This document shows positions 1 to 11,246 of a stretch of 64,000 bases of DNA, piece after piece (within the stretch, counting starts at the first letter, position 1; each line of letters begins with the position of its first letter). The stretch comes from Doryteuthis pealeii (Eukaryota; Mollusca; Cephalopoda; Myopsida; Loliginidae), in the NCBI GenBank assembly GCA_023376005.1, contig CM042152.1, forward strand, positions 89,000,187 to 89,064,186, written 5' to 3'. The position numbers and the translations under genes were made by a program. The notes under the pieces were generated by a model. That model searched no databases. It saw nothing but the letters and a program-made list of their open reading frames with translations, and was not told the origin of the DNA.

Positions 1-945
1 CCCCATAACAATCGTTTGTGGGATTAAAATAAAAAAAAAAAAATAACAATCTCCTATTATCCTTCAGGCTTGAAGAACCCACTGAGCATGTGCAGGAAAA
101 TGGACCCACTTATGACCATGAAGATAATCCCTTGGCCATTCGGACAAGGGCCTCAACTGGGATGAGACACTATTTCTGGATGGGAAGAAATTTCCTCTCC
201 GTGTGGTGGCTATGACCTGTGAATAAAGCCTGAATCCTAAAACTAACCTTAGTTTTTATCTCTTTCATTTCTTTCATTTCTTTCCTTTTCAGCGCGGCCA
301 TCAAATATGATGGTGTTAAAAGGAAACCCTGTGAACACACACCAGAAATAACCGGCAACCTTTAAACCTAAACATTAAAATACTTGTCACCTCACACATT
401 ATAATCTCATGTGCTAAGTAACCCCAGGATTTTGTAGACATAGTTATTGAAATAACAAGAAGATATGCCAAAGTGTCCTGATGGCAGGTGACATTGTGTA
501 TGATATGAATAAATTTGAGAATATCAAACAGAGGATTCTAAGGTTTGTGGGGGTTAAAATAAAACGAAAATAAAATTAGAATAAAAAAAACCCAAAAAAA
601 ACAATAAACTCCCACGGGGCCTTCACCAAAAAAACCCTCTGCATTTGTCTCACAAAAAGGACTGTCCCCTGACCCCAAAAAGAATATCTCGGCCATTTCA
701 TTTTTAGGCCTTAACTGGGTCTAGTCGCTCCTACTAGACAGGGAGATATTCCTTTGCTACAGGCGACTATGACCTGGTCAATAAAGCCTAAATCATAAAA
801 CTCTTTCTGTCTCTTTTCTTTTTTGTTCCTTAAATTCTTTCCTTTTCAGCACAACCCCCAAATTTGATGGGGTACCAAACATAAAACCCTAAGAACACGC
901 AGCCAAGAATATCCAGATACCTTTAAACCATAAAACTCCCCAAAA
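1..945 (+). repeat. Two direct copies of an LTR-like repeat (family Z)
   Basis: The stretches at about 17-365 and 548-930 align along their length. Both have an A-rich start (TTAAAATAAAA), a polyadenylation-type AATAAAGCCT box (near 222 and 781), a pyrimidine tract ending TTTCCTTTTCAGC, and a shared end with AAACCCTGTGAACAC or CCCTAAGAACAC. Pyrimidine tract plus AATAAA resembles LTR or retroelement sequence, but I saw no clear TG...CA ends or target duplication. No open frame of substance is present. The class is inferred. Confidence 0.5.
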
Positions 946-990
946 CCACATACCCCATAGGTCTCATATTTTTTATGTCACATTAATTAC

Positions 991-1475
991 TGTTACATAA
1001 TCTATGCAGTTGCATAAGATTATTGTCAATCCCCTGTAATTCTGAGGGGATGACCCCTTTCATACCATGGCCGGGTCCTTCTATGGAAAATTACAGAAGC
1101 CCGCCAAATATGTGAAGTCACGTGGGACCTTTTTCAGAGTCCCCAGTTTGCAGTTGTACATCAGGCAGAGCAGTCGGCCATTTTGTGCTCTGCCTAAGGC
1201 TGGGACTCGCGCGCGCGCTATGTTAGTCAGATATTTAGTTACGTGAAATGTATAGTTAAGGAAATAAAAGTTTATATAAGTAAAATGTTCTTGTGATTGA
1301 TGAATGTCTTGGTAACAAGACTAAGAAATGAATCCAGGACGACCAGCCAGCAGGAACATAGCAAGAAGACCAGACCTTAGAAGATATACCAGACCAAGAT
1401 AGATGATAGACGATCAGAAGCAAAGCCGACCAGAAGAATAGACAACAGAGTAAGAAGTAAGAAAGGTATGCGACA
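991..1475 (+). mobile_element. Solo LTR, family LTR2
   Basis: It starts TGTTACATAATC and ends near GTATGCGACA, with roughly matching 4-base flanks (TTAC/TTAT). The first 35 bases hold an imperfect palindrome (ATAATCTATGC ... GCATAAGATTAT). An AATAAAAG box lies near 1263. Related copies are at 6614-6933 and 7713-8148, and 5' fragments are at 20143 and 29716. No gag or pol reading frame lies alongside, so a solo LTR is the simplest reading. Confidence 0.55.
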
Positions 1476-1673
1476 TTATATGCTGATTGGGTAACGTAAA
1501 AACCCCAGTATGTAACATTACCAGGTTTACTAAAGTGTATTACTGATAAAGTTTATTAGTTAATTTAAATTTTGGGTGATAAATTGGGAAAATTCACTTC
1601 TATTTATAAAATTTTTTAAACTCAAAAACTTTTTCTTATGAAAATAGTTTATTGAAGGTGGCTGACATAAATT

Positions 1674-1931
1674 GCTTAGCCGACCTAAGTTGGTAGAGCA
1701 TCTGCCTAGAAACCACAAGGTTCCTGGTTCGATATCGGCCCTTGCCAACTCAGTGTATGAGTAGCACAGGGATCTGTGCAGTAAAGTAAGGAGCTGATAG
1801 TAAGTGTGGTACTCCACCTTGGACTAAAAAACAATCTCCCAGTTCTAGCGCTAGCAAAAAGGGGATAGACTCCCTCACTGTCCGGCTGATACCAACAATA
1901 GGCCACTCTGCCTACTTTACTTACTTACTTT
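1674..1931 (+). mobile_element. tRNA-derived SINE (family S), full length
   Basis: A tRNA-like head carries an A-box region (AAGTTGGTAGAGC) and a B box (GGTTCGATATC). The unique body follows (GAGTAGCACAGGGATCTG, then CTCCACCT), then a terminal region around GGGGATAGACTCCCTC and a short TTAC-repeat tail. About fourteen near-complete relatives lie in the window. The anticodon arm does not pair, so it is not a functional tRNA gene. Confidence 0.8.
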
Positions 1932-2090
1932 ATATATATATAGGGTCTGACAGAATGATCTTCCAGATTTAAAATTGCAGCAGTGTAGACATTAGAAGGG
2001 GGTGAACAGGTCAGAGGTGTGTCTTTGAAAAGCATTAGACATGACATGTCAATTGCCTTTATGGCATGGAAAAGTAGACATTATGCATTT

Positions 2091-2231
2091 GTAGGTGTAG
2101 TACTCCACCTCAGACACAAAAGCAATCTCCTTAGTCTAGCGCTACTGAAAAGGAGATAGACTCCCTCGCTGTCTGGCTGATACTGACAATAGGCCACACC
2201 AATGACTTTACTTTACTTTACTTTACTTTAC
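2091..2231 (+). mobile_element. 5'-truncated SINE (family S)
   Basis: Only the body from the CTCCACCTCAGA segment onward is present, ending in a (CTTTA)n tail. The tRNA-like head is missing, as expected from 5' truncation. Confidence 0.75.
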
Positions 2232-2976
2232 CTGAAAATAGATGGGTCTTTTTGACTGTTATTAATTAAATTTTGTGATCAGCCAAGATCATAAATTGAT
2301 CTTTTTTTCCAAAATTGAGCAATTTCAATACAGCAAAAATGGTATCTAACCATGAAAAACTAAGGTCATTTTCAGAATCAGCAAACTCAAATCAGATAAA
2401 AAAATATGTTTTGTTTATTGGCACAAGTGTTATTTTTTTTTATATCAGAATGTTTTATCACTTTTCTTACCACCCTATCGACAGGGCTTAGAATACACTC
2501 ACTGTACCCCCCTGCAGTGGGGTAAGACCCCTACCCCTAAAAAAAAACGAGGTGACCTAAGTATGATAGTAAACTAGTGTATCAAAAGTATTTTTGATTT
2601 TTAAGAAAGTAATAATGATTTAGGGCACCACATATTCTGTAATAGTATACATACTTTATCCTCACTTGGTGTCCCATTCTTCTGGTTTACTCTTGTAGGG
2701 GCTAGAACTCTCCTGTGTCCAGGGGACAGGAAGTAGGGAGAGTAACGTCCCTGGTCAGGTTGAGGGAAGAGCCTCTTAATTGGTTTTGAGACCAATGTGT
2801 AAGCCTCGTAGAATTAAGCATTCGTCTCTCAGTCAAATTTGACTGAAGAAAACCCCCTCAGTGAGGGAGCAATAGCCGAATACACCACCTGAGCACCTCC
2901 TCAGTGAGGGAGATAAATAACTGTAAGTACTGTCTTTAAGTATCCGTTATATTGTTGTGTCTAATTGTGTTTAACA
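2232..2976. other. Intergenic or intronic DNA
   Basis: No gene seen. It holds a perfect 16-base palindrome (CAGTCAAATTTGACTG) near 2831, and two similar CTCAGTGAGGGAG segments near 2858 and 2900. Neither could be assigned to a family. Confidence 0.3.
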
Positions 2977-3420
2977 TCTTATTATAATGGAGATTGTGTG
3001 TTTTTCTGTCTGTAACCGAAACTATATTCCTACTCAAGTCACAATTCTCTTAGTTATTGACATCGCATTCTCTATGGTTTTATTTTTTATCTAAACCTCA
3101 ATGATTAATAAAATTGTTTTACATTATTAATACTGTTAACCATATCTACATACTAATAACATGTAATTATATTTATATATACAACAAAATAGCGGTTTAC
3201 AGTGTGAACGGGAAGGCTAATTTGTATATTGATATTTAAAATGTGATTTTAATAAATATGTGCTTAGTATTATTGATTTCTAACTATTTGGTTTTATTTA
3301 AATTTTATTTAAAATCTCTTAAATAAATCTTAAATGAAATCCATTAACAAGAAGAAATAACTGTAATTTTATTCTTTACTTCCTATTTTAACTAAATACT
3401 TAAATTAAAAAAATAACAAT
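2977..3420 (+). mobile_element. Diverged Helitron-like fragment
   Basis: It begins A|TCTTATTATAATGGAGATT with a following CTGTCTGTAACCGAAAC segment, matching the 5' end of the clean copies at 46827 and 61768. The 3' end is unclear; the remainder is AT-rich and diverged. Confidence 0.35.
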
Positions 3421-3946
3421 GAAAGACGAGAGTGATGGAAGAGTAAGTTTCAGTTGTTCTATTTTTCGATTATACCCCCTTCTGTTTCAAATCTTTTTAA
3501 CTGCATTCTTATTTAGTTTCATTAGCTTTTCTAATATAATATAATATATTATATTAAAACGTAAACACTTGCACCCGGAGGGTGCATATATTTGCTAGTG
3601 TTAATAATATTGGTTAAAGTTATGTGTGCTTTTCCTTTGTTACTTTAATCTGTGTACTGGTATATTATTCCTCAGTCTGGCTACAGCTATTCCTACACTC
3701 TTATTGGAAAATATAGCAGTAACATTCTTCAAAATATTATTTCCAGGCTGATTTTGGTAAATTCTAAAGCAAGCAACTTTTAGAATAAGCAGTAAACATT
3801 CAGCAGTAAACATTCAGCATACCCCAGTTAGGTAAGAAAGAGTGTGAGACTATTTTCAATTAATTTGATATGCAAGGAAAATTAGAACCAGTTACTTAGT
3901 AATTAGAATAGGGAAGTTTTGTGGCTTCAGTGTTTGGTCGTATCTT

Positions 3947-4168
3947 TGTTATGGTAGTTTACCAAGCACGCATGAACTCTTCCAACTATAAATAGCAGTA
4001 GGTTCTGCACTTAAGCTAGAGTCAATATTTCAGCGAACATTTGATAAGACCACATCGCGAGTAACCTTCTCATTTGTATATGTTTGGACTACTGTTCTTT
4101 GTTAATATATTTGTTTAACTCATTTCCTCTCTTGTGTCTTTATTCTGGCCCCCAACCAGGTCACAACA
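3947..4168 (+). mobile_element. Solo LTR, family LTR1, with 5-bp target duplication
   Basis: The 222-bp unit begins TGTTATGG and ends CACAACA, and is flanked on both sides by ATCTT (3942-3946 and 4169-4173). A TATA-like box (CTATAAATAG) lies near 3988. A second copy at 7580-8234 aligns throughout. Five-base target duplication and TG...CA ends fit Ty3/gypsy-type LTRs. There is no internal coding region. Confidence 0.8.
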
Positions 4169-4174
4169 ATCTTT

Positions 4175-4655
4175 TTTTCCACTGGTCCTATAATCTGGTT
4201 TGGTTGTGGGGGGCACTACTCATGTTGTGTGTCTTGGGTAGGTATAGCCTAGCAGAGCCCACCCCTCTCCAGGTCATACATGCAGACATTAATCAGTATA
4301 CAAGAATAAATAGATTTTCAGTCAATCTTTCTCTCTCTCTCTCTCTTTCTCTCATTCACTCTCACTCACTCCTGATTTCTTTAAAATTCTGGTGTTTTCC
4401 ACTGGTCCTGTAATCTGATTTGGTTGTGGGGGGCACTACTCATGTTGTGTCTTGGGAAGGTATAGCCTAGCAGAGCCCACCCCTCTCCGGGTCATACATG
4501 CAGACATTAATCAGTATACAAGTATAAATAGATTTTCAGTCAATCTCTCTCTTTCTTCTCCCCCCACTCTCTCTCTCTCATTCACTCTCACTCACTCTCT
4601 CACTCACTCAGTCACTCACTCTCTCACTCCTGATTTCTTTAAAATTCTGGTGTTG
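4175..4655 (+). repeat. Tandem duplication, unit about 220-260 bp
   Basis: Two head-to-tail copies start at 4175 and 4395. Each has TTTTCCACTGGTCCT, a GTGGGGGGCACTACTC segment, AGCAGAGCCCACCCCTCTCC, and a variable CT/CACT-rich simple tract ending CCTGATTTCTTTAAAATTC. Length differs mainly in the CT tract. The short open frames across it are repeat translations. Confidence 0.8.
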
Positions 4656-4989
4656 ATTGATTTTTTTTTTCTAAAGTATAAAAAGTAATGAGAAAAAGAT
4701 TTCAGATAAAAGCCACCAACACATATACTGAATATGTTTGTTAAAGAACTGAGAGTTGTTTACAACAACAACAACAACAAAAAAAAAAAAATCAATTATT
4801 CCTTAATGTCTGCTGTAGTAGAACATATACAGAACCCAAACATTGAAATCAGATCCAGAGGAAAAAAAAAGAAAAAAGAAGAAAGAAACAGTTGCCAATG
4901 CCAGACATTTTCTTCTTCTTTGTCTGTCTGTTTTTCTAAAGAGGTGGCACGTTCGAAGCTTCCAAAGTTGATTCTAGATTTATTTGGTA

Positions 4990-5060
4990 AATTCGAGAGT
5001 GAGTCAAAAAGTAATGCCATTTTAAAATTTCATGTGAAGTTTTTTTCTATAAAACTAAGG
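4990..5060 (+). mobile_element. Mariner-type terminal fragment
   Basis: GAGTGAGTCAAAAAGTAATG resembles the ends of mariner/IS630-superfamily elements. It lies about 470 bp upstream of the transposase remnant. Whether they are one element is inferred. Confidence 0.35.
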
Positions 5061-5284
5061 CCTACATTGAGACCCTAACGAGGCTCAGAGCAAGCATCCA
5101 ACAGGTAAGACCTAACTTGCCAATCAACAATGTCCTTCTTCTGCATTTTTTTATAAGTTGTTTCATTGTTCAATGAAGTCTTTCTTATTTCATGTAATTA
5201 TATATTCATGTGATCAATTAAGAGTAATATTTTGGTAGGTGGTGGCAAGACTTTCGGACCACGCTGTACTTACTTTTTTTCCTT

Positions 5285-5292
5285 CAGCTATT

Positions 5293-5351
<59 letters not shown>

Positions 5352-5352
5352 G
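5285..5352. repeat. (CT)n-(CA)n microsatellite
   Basis: A run of CT dinucleotides passes into CA dinucleotides. It sits inside the decayed mariner region. Confidence 0.9.
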
Positions 5353-5461
5353 CACCATCTGTTTATAGATAATTTCTGAGCTTTAGTGGACACATTCCTA
5401 AATGAGTTTAGGAGGATTATGTAGCACCAATCTTTCATGCTGGATATCTTGAAAATCAGTC

Positions 5462-5689
5462 CCAATGTTTGGCCTCCAAACTCCCCAGATCTTAACTCCA
5501 TGGATTATCTATGTGGCACTGTTGAGAAAGACACCAATCACCGTGCCAGTACTACAAAAGCCCAGTTAATCAACAAATTATGGTAGTTTTTTGGGCCCTT
5601 CCCAGGAAACTGTAACATCAGCTTGCTCCAGGTTCGGAGCAGGATTGAGGCTGTGATGGACACTAATGGCGGTTATTTTGTGTGAAAGC
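5462..5689 (+). pseudogene. Decayed Tc1/mariner transposase, C-terminal part
   Basis: The plus strand encodes the block WPPNSPDLNSMDYL, the family signature around the last catalytic acidic residue (PDLN-P-D). It continues through a segment ending KLW and a stop. After the stop the same similarity resumes (RSRIEAVMDTNGGYF) and ends at a natural stop near 5685. It would normally excise and reinsert the element by DDE/D chemistry. Only the final ~75 residues are recognisable, an internal stop breaks them, and the N-terminal DNA-binding domains are absent. A terminal-repeat-like segment follows near 5785-5810. Family assignment rests on the signature motif; the subfamily cannot be named. Confidence 0.75.
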
Positions 5690-5810
5690 TTGTTGACAGT
5701 AGTGTAATTTCTGTGCCTGTTGAATTTCTTTACAATCCATTAAATTTGTAGTTACCAAGCACTTTTTTTTTCCTTATGAAACTGTCAAATTTCTCCCGAA
5801 CACCCTGTAT

Positions 5811-6613
5811 ATATGCCACGCCTCCACAATATAATCTATATAACAGGAAAATAGTAAATTTTCTGTCTTTTCTATTATTATTATTATCTTTACATTAATT
5901 TTTTTATTCTATTTTTTTTTCTCCATTAAGGTTTATTTTTGAGTATCTTTGTATCCCTTTACAAAATGTTATGATTAAGTCTTCATTCTCTGCCTGGGTA
6001 AAAAATGGCATAATGTATTCTGATATGAAATTAAACCAAAAATGAAGAAAACATTAATGAACTCAGTAGTTTAATATAATAATAACAATCTGAATGATAA
6101 TAATAATAATACATGTTCTGATCCATGTATAGATTTGTCCTGTGTATTTTGCCTGGCCATCAGTGAATGTGTGCGAGGTTAAAAGCTTTTACTTTAGTGT
6201 GACGTAAATTCATTTATATTGTAAACAGTTATTATTCTTTACATCTTTTTACATTTTCTGTTGTTTTTTTTTTTTCCATACAAACTTTTATCCACTGAAA
6301 ATGAGGAGGAATTGTGGTTGGTTTAATATTGTTTACTTGTACAGAGTAAATGCAAAGACAAGCGCATTGGATTAGCAGCCACATGATTTATTGCCTGAAA
6401 AAACTTAATAGAATGAACTACAAAAAAGAGTGTATGAAGAAATGCCTTTCATATATGTACGTGTACAAGAAATAGGAGTTTTGGTGAAAAAAGTTACATA
6501 TTCCAGAAGTGTATTGTTCTATGGTGTCATGTTCAATGTGACAAAATTTGTTGGGGATGAAAATGTACCTGTCCTGTAGGGCTGGGTCAGGTTTGTTTTA
6601 AGGCAGAGAGAGA
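5811..6613. other. AT-rich unassigned DNA
   Basis: No gene or recognisable element. Short ATT/AAT runs lie near 5875 and 6080. Confidence 0.3.
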
Positions 6614-6933
6614 TGTTAATAATCTATGTGGTTGCATAAGATTATTGTCAATCCCCTGTATTCCTAAAGGGATGGCCCTTTTCATATCATGGGCGGGACT
6701 TTCCATGGAATAGTACAGAAAGCCCACAAAAATATGTGAAGTCATGTGGGACCTGGTTAGGTCCTCAGTTTTCAGTTGGACGTCAGGCAGAGAAGATGGG
6801 CTGCCTTAACTGTGACTCACTCTGCATACGTGCGCTATGTTAGTTAGATAATTAGTTACAGGAAATGTTAGTTAAGTAAATAAAAGTTTAAGAAAAATTA
6901 CAGGTCTTGTGATTAATGAATGTCTTGGTAACA
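6614..6933 (+). mobile_element. LTR2-family fragment
   Basis: It aligns with the solo LTR at 991 from TGTTAATAATCTATG through AATAAAAGTTTA to GTCTTGGTAACA. Similarity fades into a purine-rich (GA)n tract near 7019. No target duplication was found, so the 3' end may be lost. Confidence 0.5.
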
Positions 6934-7495
6934 AATTGATATAGAAGAAATGAGTTAAGTGCAACCGACCAAGATGCTGGAAGACCAAGACCTAAAAGAA
7001 AGTAAGAATGAGAAGGGTGAGAGAGAGAGAGAGAGAGAGAGAAGGAGACTTTCTTCTTATCTACTACTTTGACAACCCCATCTAGTGGTCATTAGCAGAA
7101 TTCTTTACCAGATAAGGGAGGTAATCATACAAAATGAAACTTTGAAGTTAGAAATTTTCATGTTCGATTCATAAACAGATTTTTTGTACTTTTTGAATGA
7201 AGGTTTTTTTTTTGAGTGAAGGTTTCTAATGTAATGAAAGATAACACAAAAAATTTCTTGATTTTTTTTAAGTAATGAAAATTATAAATTTCAAAAAACA
7301 GATTCAAAAATCTTCTTTATAAGAGAATTTGAAGTGACAGGAAATGAAATTAATCAATTAAAAAATATTTGTTTCAAACAATCAAAATCAAATTATGACA
7401 GATTAAGGATATATAAATGGATTTTCAATATGTGAGCAAGCAAATAATAATTCTGTGTTTATGTAGAATATTTTTAAATTAAGAAGAAAGAAAAC

Positions 7496-7500
7496 TAATA

Positions 7501-7533
<33 letters not shown>

Positions 7534-7535
7534 CT
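7496..7535. repeat. (GAT)n microsatellite
   Basis: A run of about ten ATG/GAT triplets, just upstream of the nested LTR complex. Confidence 0.9.
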
Positions 7536-7579
7536 GAGACTATAAATCACATGCTTAGTGTAATGGTTATCATCATAAG

Positions 7580-8234
7580 TGTTATGGTAATTTACCATGC
7601 ACGCATGAACTCTTGCAATTATAAATAGCAGCAGGTTCTGCACTTAAGCGAGAGTTAGTATTTCAGCAGACAGCCGATAAGACAGCCTCGCGTGTAACCG
7701 ACTCATTGGTATTGTTATATAATCTATGTGGTTGCATAGATTATTGTCAACCCCCTGTATTTCTGAAGGGATGGCCCCTTTTCATATCACGGGCAGGACT
7801 TTCCATGGAATATTACAGAAAGCCCGTGAAATATGTGAAGTCACGTGGGACCTGGTTGGGTTCTCAGTTTCGGCTTAGATGTCAGGCAGATAAGATGTCT
7901 ACTTAGCTGGGACTCACTGCATACATGCGCTATGTTAGATGAAGATGTTAGTTAAGTAAATAAAAGCTTACATAAGTAAGTTGTTTGTGGTTAATGAATG
8001 TCTTGACAACAAGAATGATCTAGAAGAAGGAATTAATTAAGGACGACCAACCAGAAGAGACGTTAGAAGAGACGCTAGAAGAACTAAAGATACCAAAGAT
8101 TATCAGAAGAAAAATAGAAGTAAGAAATAAAAAGAAGAGTATACAACAGTATATATTTTTACTACTGTTCTTTGTTAATAAATTTGTTTAACTCATTTCC
8201 TGTCTTTATTCTGGTCCCTAACCAGGCCACGACA
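7580..8234 (+). mobile_element. Solo LTR, family LTR1, interrupted by LTR2
   Basis: It matches the LTR at 3947-4168 on both sides of an insertion: TGTTATGG...CTCATTGGTAT before, and ACTACTGTTC...GGCCACGACA after. The flanks ATAAG and ATAAA are a plausible 5-bp target duplication with one change. An ATTATAAATAGCAG box lies near 7619 and AATAAA near 8177. Confidence 0.75.
7713..8148 (+). mobile_element. Solo LTR, family LTR2, nested in LTR1, 4-bp TSD
   Basis: The 436-bp unit begins TGTTATAT and ends GTATACAACA. GTAT sits on both sides (7709-7712 and 8149-8152). Removing it restores a continuous LTR1. It carries AATAAAAGCTTA near 7962 and the imperfect palindrome typical of LTR2. Confidence 0.8.
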
Positions 8235-8389
8235 ATAAATGGAATCGGAATTATTTGGATAATTAATCTTCTTCTTGTTTTTCTTTTTTTTTTTTTTTTT
8301 GTTCAGTCTCATGCTTTCTTCAAGTGTAATATGTACATTCAAAAGGAAAGAGACTTTTATTTTGGTCTCTTTCTTTGGCATGCAAGGCA

Positions 8390-8475
8390 AAAATGGCATG
8401 GAATTCCAATTACTGTTGAATTGGTAAGACAAGGCAACAAGGAAGCCGTAACTCAATATGGATCTTACTTGTCTC
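8390..8475 (-). repeat. Fragment of promoter-bearing repeat P
   Basis: In reverse it reads GAGTTACGGCTTCCTTG, then ACCAATTCAACAGTAATTGG, matching the 3' end of repeat P (see 53597-53925). Confidence 0.5.
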
Positions 8476-8899
8476 AAACTTACTGCAGAATGCAAGATTA
8501 TTTATCCGGCACTATAACATCACTGTGATCAATTAAGAGTAATATCACTGGAACTACAAAGTCCACCAGTTGACATGTTCTCTTTTTTTTGTTAATCAAC
8601 ACTAGGTCTGGTCTCCTAGCTTATTATTATTATTATTATTATTTTGTTAGCATGGGAATGTTCTTAGATCTTTTCACAGAAATCCATTTTCCATGTCTTG
8701 TTTTTGTTGAGTAGTAAAAATCACAATGGATTGAACTGACTTATCATGTTATGTTCTTCATATCAACATATCAGAGAAATGAATGCCAGATTAATACCGA
8801 GTTCAACAGGGTGTGCCTTCTGATACTCAATAAAAATAAGAAATAGAAAAATTCACATGAAAAAACCAAGAACATTCCTATGCAAAAAAAAAAAATCTA

Positions 8900-9395
8900 T
8901 TTGATTCCATATTTTCTTTTAAGAAGAGACCAGTATGAAAGTCATTTCCTTATAGAGGTGCATATCATATATGAAGAAAACATATTTACTTGATATTTTC
9001 ACCCTTTGTTTCTATTAAGTAATGGTAGTCACAGAAAATTGAATTTTGTGCTGAAGAAAAACAAAAGTTCTGATTGATATAATTTTTGTTTTACACTCCC
9101 AAGAAAGAGACCAGAACAAAAGCCCCTTTCTTCACAAAGGTTCATGTTACACTTGAAGACCGAAGAATAGGGTTGGGACAATCATATAGGTGCTAGGGCT
9201 TGACATGGCAAAGGTGCAGTCTGTGTATTCTAAAGCCCTCACCGCTGAAACAGAAAAAAAAAAGAAGTTCTGTTTGATATCATTTTTGTTTTATACTCCC
9301 AAGAGAGAGACCAAAACAAGAGTCTATTTCCTTTCAGACGTTCATGTTACACCTGAAGAAGGCAGGAGAATATTATAGTTGAAACATGGTGTGAG
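8900..9395 (+). repeat. Degenerate direct repeats with CCTGAAGA...GAAA motif
   Basis: Three imperfect copies (around 8900, 9050 and 9265) share GTTCTGxTTGATATxATTTTTG, CCAAGARAGAGACC and GTTCATGTTACACxTGAAGA. The last ends CACCTGAAGAAGGC...GTTGAAACATG, resembling the conserved motif at 44711. An inverted partial match lies at 8300-8380. Probably Penelope-like or LINE debris. Confidence 0.35.
9170..9252 (-). repeat. X-repeat fragment
   Basis: GGTTGGGACAATCATATAGG and AGGGCTTGACATGGC match the middle of the X family at 60701-61157. Confidence 0.6.
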
Positions 9396-9454
9396 CAATA
9401 AAAAAAAAATAAAAAAGAGTTTAATTGAATAATTAGTTGAATGGTCATTAAAAT

Positions 9455-9732
9455 TACTAGTGCTAGAGCAAAGAGATTGTTTTTGCATCTGAGATAGAAA
9501 GTCGTCGGGGTGGCCTAAAGTTGGTATCAGCCAGACAGTAAGTGAGTCTGTTGCCTTTTCACTGGCACTAGACCAAGGATATTGTTTTTTGCATCTGAGG
9601 TGGAGCGCCACACCTACCATCAGCTCCTCACTTTACTGCACAGATCCCCTGTGCTACTCATATGCTGAGTTGGCGAGGGCCAGTATCAAACCTGGAACCT
9701 TGTGGTTCCTTGGCTGATGCTATACCGACTTA
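9455..9732 (-). mobile_element. SINE (family S) preceded by a partial copy
   Basis: A full reverse copy spans 9501-9732, with the B box seen as GTATCAAACC and the A-box side as CTATACCGACTTAG. An extra internal piece (CTAGTGCTAGAGCAAAGAGATT) abuts it at 9455-9497, so two insertions or a rearrangement are implied. Confidence 0.75.
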
Positions 9733-9889
9733 GAAAAAAGGAAGAAAAAATTATTTTTTTCTTAAATATTCAAATCTTGTCAAAAGGAAATTTGTCATTG
9801 GTGAATATGAGAAGATATTTAGAATGATAGAATGAGGCTGTATTTCCATGAAGCACTGCCACAATGTGATGGAAAATTTAATAAAATCT

Positions 9890-10030
9890 GATGGTTTTCT
9901 AAGGCGTTACTGGATTTGTATTAACAATGCCTTGGCTGTGAAATCATGCCTGATCCCAGGGTTATCATTTGATGAAAGCTTTGTTGGTGGAACAGCTGTT
10001 GATTTTATAGCAACATATATATAATGATAT
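9890..10030 (+). repeat. LINE 3'-UTR-like repeat, copy 1
   Basis: Related to 11960-12100 and 41600-41760, which share GGTTAGTG, CTGATCCCAGGGTTATCATT-type sequence, TGATGAAxGCTTTGTTGGTGG and TATAGCA. At 41.6 kb this follows a LINE C-terminal coding remnant, so it is probably that element's 3' UTR. Confidence 0.5.
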
Positions 10031-10496
10031 ACCTATTATAGAGTTTTGAAAAAGTTTAGATGATATTAAGAAAGACTAGTGACTCTTATGAAAGACCATT
10101 GTGTAAAGTGATAAGCTTCATAGACAGATTCACAGTGTGCAATCTTAAGGAAATGCAACACTGCACGATTGTTATCATGTCACAAATAAATGGGATAGGT
10201 TTCCATAATATCTTAAAAAGTAGAGGGAAAATACAAACGTTTTCATGTTAGAAAGGGACAGATAACCAAGTTGCTGGAATTGGTTGTCATTGTTGAGAAC
10301 CATTGCAAGTCTTTGAGTGAGATTAACAAATCAATTGAAAGCAACCAATATCAGGAAGAACACAAAATTCCGTTGTTGGAATGGGATATCATTATAAAAA
10401 CTGAGGAATGTGAACCATTTCAGATTACGTAGGGATTAATGACATCTGTTTGTTCTTTTTTTTTTCAGTTGAAATTAATGTTAAGCATGTTATGAC

Positions 10497-10960
10497 CAGG
10501 GCTGTGGAGTTGGAACACAAAACCTTTGACTCCAACTCTGACTTCTCTTTATAGATCGTATTTGACGGCATATAGGACGCACATTTTTTCCAAAGTTTTG
10601 GCAAAAAAAATTGCACTGCTTCGTATACATCGTAGGTGAAGTTTGAGACCTCCCATAGGCTCAGGCTAATCTTCTCTATGATACTCACTAACCCAGCTTA
10701 TTGAGATGTCTTGTGTATGCTTATTGCTTGCCTTTTATACAGCTATGTTTCTGCTTGTGTAATGCACAGTTAGATTGTTTTCAACAATATATGCTTAAAT
10801 ACACTAAAAACTTTTTTTCCTGAATCTGACCTGCGGAAATGGGGGTGCGTCTTATATGCCGTCAAATACGGTAATTAAGTCATTATGACCTACAAAACAA
10901 TGACCTTTTTAATAATCTATTTATAAGTAAAGTTGGCAGGTTGGAGTTTAATTGTCTGAA
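10497..10960 (+). mobile_element. hAT-like 'CAGGGCTG' element, copy 1
   Basis: It starts CAGGGCTGTGGAGTTGG, a terminal sequence typical of non-autonomous hAT elements. The right end is not recognisable. It is interrupted by the MITE at 10557-10870. Confidence 0.45.
10557..10870. mobile_element. MITE with TIR CGTATTTGACGGCATATAGG
   Basis: The left end CGTATTTGACGGCATATA and right end TATGCCGTCAAATACG are inverted repeats extending about 25 bases (ACGCAC / GTGCGT). The 314-bp interior has no coding capacity. The TIR type (TTTGACGGCATATAxGACGCAC) is widespread in animals and usually assigned to hAT-like elements. The target duplication could not be read. Confidence 0.75.
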
Positions 10961-11012
10961 TATTTATTTGAATGTTAATGAACATTTTCAAAACTATTGG
11001 CAGTAAGTAAAT

Positions 11013-11246
11013 GTAAAGTCGTCAGGGTGGCCTAAAATTGATATCAGCCAGACAATGAGGGAGTCTATCCCCTTTTCATTAGTGCTAGACCAAGAAAATA
11101 ATTTTGGCATCTGAGATGGAGCACCATCGCCTCCTTACTTTACCACACAGATCTTTCTACTACTCATACACTGAGTTGGCAAGGGGCGGTATTGAACCAA
11201 GAACCTTGTGGTTCCTAGGTGGATTCTCTACCAACTGAGCTAAAGC
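11013..11246 (-). mobile_element. SINE (family S)
   Basis: Reverse copy; the head reads CTACCAACTGAGCTAAAGC and the B box GGTATTGAACC. A further 40-bp SINE scrap (ACCACACAGATCCCTGTGC) follows at 11251-11285. Confidence 0.8.

Larger units (their letters stand above)
7550..8255 (+). mobile_element. Second SINE family (T), split by nested LTRs
   Basis: The tRNA-like start TTAGTGTAATGGTTATCATC at 7556-7575 continues after 8234 as ATAAATGGAATC. Uninterrupted family-T copies read ATCATAGGAAATGG here, so LTR1 is inserted in the family-T head. Confidence 0.5.

Noticed and set aside
1205..1220. CpG island at the CGCGCGCGC run
   Set aside because: Only a few CG dinucleotides inside an LTR; far too short.
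4084..4688. Two similar plus-strand ORFs with Ser/Leu tails
   Set aside because: They arise from the tandem 220-bp repeat and its CT tract; no start or splice context supports a gene.
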